In this document: piece by piece, positions 16,137 through 20,219 of the stretch
Layout: each line of letters begins with the position of its first letter
How positions within the stretch are numbered: position 1 is the first letter of the stretch
Virus record (IMG/VR): IMGVR_UViG_3300002514_000210
Coordinates: 1,128-21,346 of that record
From: a virus
Direction: 5' to 3' (one strand)
DNA length: 20,219 nt
Translations under genes and position numbers: made by a program
Notes under the pieces: model-generated
Told to the model about the DNA's origin: nothing
What the model saw: the letters and a program-made list of their open reading frames with translations, nothing else
The model's database searches: none

Positions 16137-17327
16137 ATGCTTTTTCAAACATTTGATGACAAAGAGAACTGCAAAGCTGTGTACACAAAAAATAAATTAT
16201 ATTTTAATAAACCTCCCAAAGGTTTAAGCAAGACATGGTCATATTCAGAATTTTTAAGAGATAAAGATAATATTGCCTATGCACAAATTTTTTGTGGAGG
16301 AAAAACATTAGATGAAGTATGTCCGCCGCACCTTCAAAGCGAATGGGAGAAAGTTAAAAATAGACTGATTGCTTTTCAAAAAACATGCCAAGAGGTACAA
16401 TTAGATTTGAGCGAGCACTGTTTTTATGATATGCTACCCAGGTTCTTTCTAGAGGACCTAGCTCAAATTAAAAACAAAATATGTAATTTTGTTTTTTCAA
16501 ATTATGAAAAGCCTAAGAATTATGATTTTATGCTACAACTTGTTAAAGTGCTAACAGAAGTTAAAAATACAAAACTTAATCTTGATTATTCTATGTTAAA
16601 CAACCGGCTACATGAATTTAAAGTTAGAAATTTTGTAGCAAACGCTAAAAATAATTTACAATATATTAATTATAATTCTTTTAAAACAAAAACAGGAAGG
16701 CTAGCTACCAATTCGGGCTCATTCCCTATTTTAACCATGGATAAGAACTATAGAAAGATTTTGAAGCCAAATAATGACTGGTTTATAGAGTTTGATTTTA
16801 ATGCTGCTGAGTTACGAGTACTATTGAGCCTTCTAGAGAAAGAACAACCACAAGAGGACATGCATAAATGGAATGCAAAAAATATATATCGAGGATCAAC
16901 TACACGCGAAGAAGCCAAAAAAAGAATCTTTGCATGGCTTTACAACCCAGAATCAAAAGACTATCTTTCAAATGGAGCTTATGAGCGAGATTCTGTAGTT
17001 AAAAAGCACTACAATGGGAACCAAGTGACAACATTTTTTGGTAGGACAATTGAAGCTGATGAGCACCATGCATTAAATTATATAATACAATCAACTGCTG
17101 CGGATTTGTTTTTTAAGCAGATGATTAAAATTTGGGAGATGCTTGAGGGAAGAGAATCTAGAATAGCTTTTTGCATGCATGATTCACTTATTATAGATTA
17201 TTCTGAAAAAGATAGTGATATTTTGATAAAATTAAAAAAGACGTTTTCAGATACTAGTTTAGGCAATTTTATGGTTAATGTGCTCGTAGGCAAAGATTAT
17301 GGGGAAATGAAAAAGTTAAGTACTTAA
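16137..17327 (+). CDS. Compact family A DNA polymerase (no exonuclease domain seen)
   Basis: This 396-residue protein carries the polymerase core of DNA polymerase I (family A). In order I see TKTGRL (residues 184-189) and motif A FDFNAAELR, with D220 and E225 (= Klenow D705 and E710). An EDMH follows. Motif B is REEAKKRIFAWLY, with R257, K261, F265 and Y269 at exactly the spacing of Klenow R754, K758, F762 and Y766. QSTAADLF (Q318) and motif C MHDS (H348, D349; usually HDE) follow. Both metal-binding aspartates are present, so it should be active. I see no 3'-5' exonuclease motif; the first ~180 residues are unassigned (thumb?). Motif A-B and B-C distances are 37 and 88 residues, shorter than in Klenow (49 and 124). 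There is no Shine-Dalgarno, and an in-frame TAA at 16131 excludes an earlier start. Confidence 0.9.
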   Translation: MLFQTFDDKENCKAVYTKNKLYFNKPPKGLSKTWSYSEFLRDKDNIAYAQIFCGGKTLDEVCPPHLQSEWEKVKNRLIAFQKTCQEVQLDLSEHCFYDMLPRFFLEDLAQIKNKICNFVFSNYEKPKNYDFMLQLVKVLTEVKNTKLNLDYSMLNNRLHEFKVRNFVANAKNNLQYINYNSFKTKTGRLATNSGSFPILTMDKNYRKILKPNNDWFIEFDFNAAELRVLLSLLEKEQPQEDMHKWNAKNIYRGSTTREEAKKRIFAWLYNPESKDYLSNGAYERDSVVKKHYNGNQVTTFFGRTIEADEHHALNYIIQSTAADLFFKQMIKIWEMLEGRESRIAFCMHDSLIIDYSEKDSDILIKLKKTFSDTSLGNFMVNVLVGKDYGEMKKLST

Positions 17328-17328
17328 A

Positions 17329-18177
17329 ATGAATATAATTGGTTTAGGACAAGCAGGCTGTAGTATTGCTGAATATTTTAAAGAGTACTCGCAATATAAA
17401 GTTTTTAAGATAGATGTCGGGCTTAAGAAGTCCATTGATTCTTATACGCTAAAATATCAAAATAGTCCAGAAGATTATGAGAACAATTTTCCAAATTTGA
17501 AGTCAACATTTTTGAAAGAGGTAAAGGGTCAGACCTTGTTTATAACAAGTTGTGGTCTCATTTCAGGCGCCTCTTTGCGCCTCCTAGAACAAATAAAGGA
17601 CAATTGCAAAGTAAGCGCTCTTTATATTAAACCAGATCTTAATGATTTATCAAAAGAAAAAGCTCTTCAAGAAAATTTAATTTTTAATGTCCTCCAAGAA
17701 TATGCTCGTTCTGGTTTACTTGAAAGGGCTTACATTGTTGATAATGTAAAAGTATCTGAAATAGTTGGAGAAACTCCAGTGCGAGAATACTTTAATCAAA
17801 TAAACAAAATGATTTGTTCTACTATTCATATGATAAACGTTTTCGAAAACTCAAAAGCGGTAATAAGTACTTTATTTGAACCCACATTTACAGCCCGAAT
17901 ATCAACTTTTGGTCTAATGGATTACGAAACAGAAGAAGAAAATATGTTTTTTTCTCTTGACATCCCAAGAGAAAAGAGGTATTATTATGCCATTCCAGAA
18001 AAAGTTTTAAATTCAGATGGAACACTTATTAAAAAAATTAAAAAACAAGTTAAAAATGGTATTGAGCATGATAAAATGAGGAATGGTTATGCGGTATATT
18101 CTACAGACTATGAAACCCCATATGTGTATTGTGTATCAAATAGCACTCTTATTCAAAAAAATGAAAATAATGCTTGA
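17329..18177 (+). CDS. Putative tubulin/FtsZ-like protein, divergent
   Basis: This 282-residue protein begins one base after the polymerase stop, with no clear ribosome-binding site, so it is probably translationally coupled. Its pattern follows the FtsZ/tubulin GTPase domain. MNIIGLGQAGCSIAEYF (T1-loop-like GxGxxGxS) is followed by KVFKIDVG. At LFITSCGLISGASLRLLEQI (residues 70-89) the tubulin T4 loop GGGTGSG would lie but is degenerate. Then come ALYIKPDL (like FtsZ 'TKPF'), a helix LIFNVLQEYARSGLL, AYIVDNVKVSEIVG (like 'IVIPN..LL.I') and a long helix NQINKMICSTIHMINVF. ARISTFGLMDYE starts a C-terminal part. Such proteins polymerise and can position phage DNA (PhuZ, TubZ). GTP binding is doubtful because the GGGTGSG signature is missing. 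A non-polymerising Rossmann protein is the alternative. Confidence 0.88.
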   Translation: MNIIGLGQAGCSIAEYFKEYSQYKVFKIDVGLKKSIDSYTLKYQNSPEDYENNFPNLKSTFLKEVKGQTLFITSCGLISGASLRLLEQIKDNCKVSALYIKPDLNDLSKEKALQENLIFNVLQEYARSGLLERAYIVDNVKVSEIVGETPVREYFNQINKMICSTIHMINVFENSKAVISTLFEPTFTARISTFGLMDYETEEENMFFSLDIPREKRYYYAIPEKVLNSDGTLIKKIKKQVKNGIEHDKMRNGYAVYSTDYETPYVYCVSNSTLIQKNENNA

Positions 18178-18202
18178 CATACCTGTAAAAATGAAGTATT
18201 AT
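18171..18202 (+). promoter_or_regulatory. Strong sigma70-like promoter for the SSB gene
   Basis: A consensus -35 box TTGACA (18174-18179) and a -10 box TATTAT (18197-18202) are separated by exactly 17 bases. CTGTAAAA (18183-18190) lies in the spacer at the same distance from TTGAC as in the polymerase promoter. The -35 overlaps the last codons and TGA stop of the tubulin-like gene. The bases AATGCTTGACA also resemble a T4 middle-promoter MotA box (TGCTTTA-like); this is one alternative reading, and the good -35 favours host RNA polymerase. Confidence 0.75.
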
Positions 18203-18210
18203 AAAGACAG

Positions 18211-18234
18211 CAACATGAGAGAGTTATCATGTTG
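18211..18234 (+). promoter_or_regulatory. 5'-end stem-loop of the SSB mRNA
   Basis: A perfect 8-bp stem (CAACATGA 18211-18218 with TCATGTTG 18227-18234) encloses the loop GAGAGTTA. It can extend to AGC/GCT over one bulged G. The predicted start site is about 18209, so the stem lies at the very 5' end of the mRNA, where hairpins protect transcripts from decay. It leaves the AAGGAG site (18245-18250) free. I find no clear pseudoknot partner for the loop, so a T4 gene 32-type autoregulatory pseudoknot is not shown. Confidence 0.55.
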
Positions 18235-18263
18235 GCTTTAAAACAAGGAGAAAATATTTAATT

Positions 18264-19022
18264 ATGGAAATTGATATGAAAAGGATGCGTGACCGATTAA
18301 ACACGCTCAAAAATAAAAATGGAGCCAGCGGTTTTTGGCGCCCTCAAGATGGAGAACAAACCATTCGGATTGTTCCAACAGCAGATGGAGACCCTTTTAA
18401 GGATTACTGGTTTCACTACAATGTAGGAGATAACCCTGGCTTTTTGAGCCCTAAAAGAAATTTTGGAGATGATTGTCCTTTGGACTCTTTTGTTCGAAAC
18501 CTTTGGCAGGAAGGCACCGAAGACAGCAAGCGAATGGCTAAAAAGTTGTCAGCCCGACAACGATTTTTCGCCCCAGTGCTTGTACGAGGAGAAGAAGACC
18601 AAGGCGTACGCGTTTGGGGATTTGGAAAACAAGTATATGAAACGCTTTTGAATCTGGTATTAAACCCAGAATATGGCGACGTTACCGATCCTGAAACTGG
18701 CACTGATTTGACAATCACATATGGAAAGCCTGCTGGAGCTTCGTTTCCAGTAACAAATATCACTCCCCGGCGACGAAGTTCCCCGCTTTGTCCAGATGAC
18801 CCTGAAAAGTGTCGCGAACTTTTGGAAGGTATTCCAGATTTTGAAGAACTTTTTGCTGGAAGTCGCAAGACATTCGAAGAAGTTCAAGCGATGCTGGATG
18901 AATTTCTTCTAGGAGACAGCAATCCAGAAGAAGTGTCGTCAGAAACTACCAAGTATAGTGACAATAAAAGCAAGGATACGGGAAATACCGTTGATAAAGC
19001 TTTTGCTGATCTGCTAGGATAG
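18264..19022 (+). CDS. gp32: gp32-like single-stranded DNA-binding protein
   Basis: This 252-residue protein probably coats single-stranded DNA during replication and recombination. The N-terminus MKRMRDRLNTLKNKNG resembles the basic cooperativity arm. The core has FWRPQDGEQTIRIVPTADGD, DYWFHYNVG, SPKRNFGDDCP, AKKLSARQRFFAPVLVRGEE and VRVWGFGKQVYETLLNLVLN. GDVTDPETGTDLTITYGKP, an SFPVTNITPRRRS strand and a Glu/Asp-rich linker ending VDKAFADLLG complete it. This is the gp32 (T4 SSB) arrangement; T4 gp32 is 301 aa. The ATG at 18264 follows AAGGAG (18245-18250) at a longish 13-base spacing; ATG 18276 is the alternative. Of the T4 zinc ligands, only H51 and C71 seem kept. It is a one-gene unit between its promoter and a terminator. 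Confidence 0.88.
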   Translation: MEIDMKRMRDRLNTLKNKNGASGFWRPQDGEQTIRIVPTADGDPFKDYWFHYNVGDNPGFLSPKRNFGDDCPLDSFVRNLWQEGTEDSKRMAKKLSARQRFFAPVLVRGEEDQGVRVWGFGKQVYETLLNLVLNPEYGDVTDPETGTDLTITYGKPAGASFPVTNITPRRRSSPLCPDDPEKCRELLEGIPDFEELFAGSRKTFEEVQAMLDEFLLGDSNPEEVSSETTKYSDNKSKDTGNTVDKAFADLLG

Positions 19023-19035
19023 TTTATTTTGTTTT

Positions 19036-19071
19036 AAGCGGGAGAGAGATTAATCTCTCTCCCGCTTTTTT
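19036..19071 (+). terminator. Rho-independent terminator after the SSB gene
   Basis: A perfect palindrome with 16-base arms lies at 19036-19051 and 19052-19067, with GCGGGAGAGAGA on the left arm and TCTCTCTCCCGC on the right. Allowing a TTAA loop, the stem is about 14 bp and strongly G-C paired at its base. It is followed by six T's (19066-19071). It ends 17 bases before the uvsX ATG, so it should insulate or attenuate transcription into uvsX. Confidence 0.93.
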
Positions 19072-19088
19072 AATCGAAAAGGAACACA

Positions 19089-20198
19089 ATGGCAAAGACT
19101 AAAACAAAAAGAACCGGCAAAATTTCAATTGCTGATATGCGGAGCATCATCAATAAAAAAGCTGGCATGAATGTGGCACACAATCTTAAAGAAGACAGCC
19201 CAACTCTCGTCAAAGAGTGGATCCCAACTGGATCTCGCTGGCTTGATTCAATTGTTTGTCGGGGTAAGCTCGCAGGTATTCCTGTTGGAAAAATTGTAGA
19301 AATCGCTGGGCTAGAATCTACTGGTAAATCATATATGGCTGCTCAAGTTGCAGCAAACGCGCAGAAAATGGGCCTTGATGTAATTTACTTTGATTCTGAA
19401 TCAGCAATTGATCCAACTTTTCTTGAAAAAGCTGGATGCGATGTCGACAGTGTGCTTTATGTACAGGCTGCATCTGTTGAATTCGTGCTAGAAACGATTG
19501 AAGAACTATTAGGCACAAACGAGAATCGCATGCTCTTTATTTGGGACTCTCTAGCGTTAACACCAGCAGTTTCAGATATTGAAGGGGACTTTAATCCTCT
19601 TTCTTCAATGGCGGTTAAGGCGAGAATCCTTGCAAAGGGAATGTCAAAACTTACAGTTCCAATTGCAAACAGTCAATCAACATTCTTGGTATTAAACCAG
19701 CTTAAAACAAACATCACTAGGAGCCCCTCAGAGGCCCTTACAACGCCCTATATGACTCCTGGCGGTAAAGCTATGATTTATGCTTATTCGTTGCGTGTGT
19801 GGCTCACAGGACGCAAAGCAAAAGCTTCTTTTGTTTTAGATGACAAAGGGTTCAGGATCGGTTCAGAGGTGAAGGTTAAACTTGAAAAATCTCGCTTTGG
19901 GACACAAGGTCGACAATGCAATTTCAAGATTCTGTGGGGAGATGAAGTTGGTGTACAAGATGAAGAAAGCTGGCTTGATGCAATTAAAGGATCGAGTTCT
20001 TTAAAACAATCTGGAGCATGGTACGAACTTTGTTATGAAGATGGTACTTGTGAAAAGTTTCAAGGCTCTGGATGGACGGGCAAACTTCAAAGTGAAAAGT
20101 TTAAAACTCGTGTATTAGAAATCATGGATGAAGAAATTATTAGAAAGTTTGATGATCGAACAGGAGAAGCTAAAGATTTCTATGACGAAGAAGAATAA
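19089..20198 (+). CDS. uvsX: UvsX/RecA-type recombinase
   Basis: This 369-residue protein is the phage strand-exchange recombinase, probably acting with the adjacent SSB. Visible motifs are Walker A GLESTGKS (residues 74-81), YFDSESAID with E104 aligned to the catalytic E96 of RecA, and Walker B MLFIWDS (D153). VLNQLKTNITRS (N203, Q204) corresponds to the RecA L2 entry, and TPGGKAMIYAYSLRVWL to the following strand. The length lies between RecA (353 aa) and T4 UvsX (391 aa), and the sequence has an acidic C-terminal tail (ending FYDEEE) as in RecA and UvsX. AAAAGGA (19077-19083) is the ribosome-binding site. I see no promoter in the 17 bases after the terminator, so transcription is probably read-through. 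Confidence 0.93.
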   Translation: MAKTKTKRTGKISIADMRSIINKKAGMNVAHNLKEDSPTLVKEWIPTGSRWLDSIVCRGKLAGIPVGKIVEIAGLESTGKSYMAAQVAANAQKMGLDVIYFDSESAIDPTFLEKAGCDVDSVLYVQAASVEFVLETIEELLGTNENRMLFIWDSLALTPAVSDIEGDFNPLSSMAVKARILAKGMSKLTVPIANSQSTFLVLNQLKTNITRSPSEALTTPYMTPGGKAMIYAYSLRVWLTGRKAKASFVLDDKGFRIGSEVKVKLEKSRFGTQGRQCNFKILWGDEVGVQDEESWLDAIKGSSSLKQSGAWYELCYEDGTCEKFQGSGWTGKLQSEKFKTRVLEIMDEEIIRKFDDRTGEAKDFYDEEE

Positions 20199-20209
20199 AA
20201 AATAAATGC

Positions 20210-20219
20210 TTGTCGAGTA
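20210..20219 (+). promoter_or_regulatory. Possible truncated -35 region after uvsX
   Basis: The sequence AATGCTTGTC (20205-20214) after the uvsX stop resembles the AATGCTTGAC of the SSB promoter, giving a -35-like TTGTCG at 20210-20215. The window ends before a -10 could be seen. The following base (A, where C of CTGTAAAA stands in the other two) argues for caution. Confidence 0.25.

Noticed and set aside
18183-18210. CTGT...ACAG as a LexA-like box across the SSB promoter
   Set aside because: The arms are 20 bases apart rather than the 8 of a LexA box, and the polymerase promoter, which shares the CTGT, has no ACAG partner.
18211-18263. Possible gene 32-type pseudoknot in the SSB leader
   Set aside because: The hairpin is real, but I find no downstream segment complementary to its loop GAGAGTTA, so a pseudoknot cannot be supported.
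18416-18868. 150-residue open frame on the minus strand within the SSB gene
   Set aside because: It lies wholly inside a well-supported gene in the opposite sense, has no ribosome-binding site, and its composition (Arg/Ser/Pro/Gly-rich) reflects the complement of the SSB codons.
1-20219. tRNA genes, CRISPR arrays, insertion sequences and attachment sites
   Set aside because: Looked for cloverleaf-like, repeat-spacer and terminal inverted-repeat patterns while reading; none seen. The spacers are too short to hold them.

Overview
The window looks like part of an AT-rich, T4-like (myovirus-type, contractile-tailed) bacteriophage genome, most likely from a marine or other environmental phage. 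All genes lie on the + strand, are tightly packed and often overlap or abut. The gene order (neck, tail terminator, sheath, tube, baseplate, tape measure, then replication genes) is phage-like. I see no tRNA, rRNA, CRISPR array, transposon or host housekeeping gene. No stretch longer than about 120 bases lacks a gene.

Region 1 (1-16100) is a late, virion-structural block. It holds the tail end of an unidentified gene, a gp14-like neck protein, a gp15-like tail terminator, an unusually large contractile sheath protein (gp18-like) and the tail tube (gp19-like). Next come a gp26-type baseplate hub protein with two CxxC pairs and a 55-residue gp51-like small ORF. An unidentified 144-residue protein precedes the tape measure protein, which is followed by a tube-cap/initiator-like baseplate protein and a gp53-like LysM wedge protein. 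The block ends with two large virion proteins of uncertain role. Its longer spacers carry a recurring AT-rich motif, ACTATTTA or close variants, which may be a phage-specific late promoter element.

Region 2 (16101-20219) is a DNA replication and recombination block. It opens with a sigma70-like promoter that almost coincides with the start codon of a compact family A DNA polymerase. The polymerase has no visible exonuclease domain. It is followed one base later by a protein whose sequence pattern suggests a divergent tubulin/FtsZ-like fold. Then comes a self-contained unit for a gp32-like single-strand-binding protein: a strong TTGACA-N17-TATTAT promoter, a hairpin at the predicted 5' end of the mRNA, the gene, and a perfect rho-independent terminator. 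A UvsX/RecA recombinase closes the window, and a possible next -35 box lies in the last bases.

Together the genes describe a phage that builds a contractile tail (region 1) and replicates by a recombination-coupled mode (Pol A, SSB and UvsX in region 2). The most unusual items are the putative cytoskeletal (tubulin-like) protein next to a minimal polymerase, the shared promoter architecture of the two replication units, the enlarged sheath with an inserted beta-rich domain, and short GC-rich islets inside structural genes. All functional calls rest on reading motifs by eye; no database search was run.
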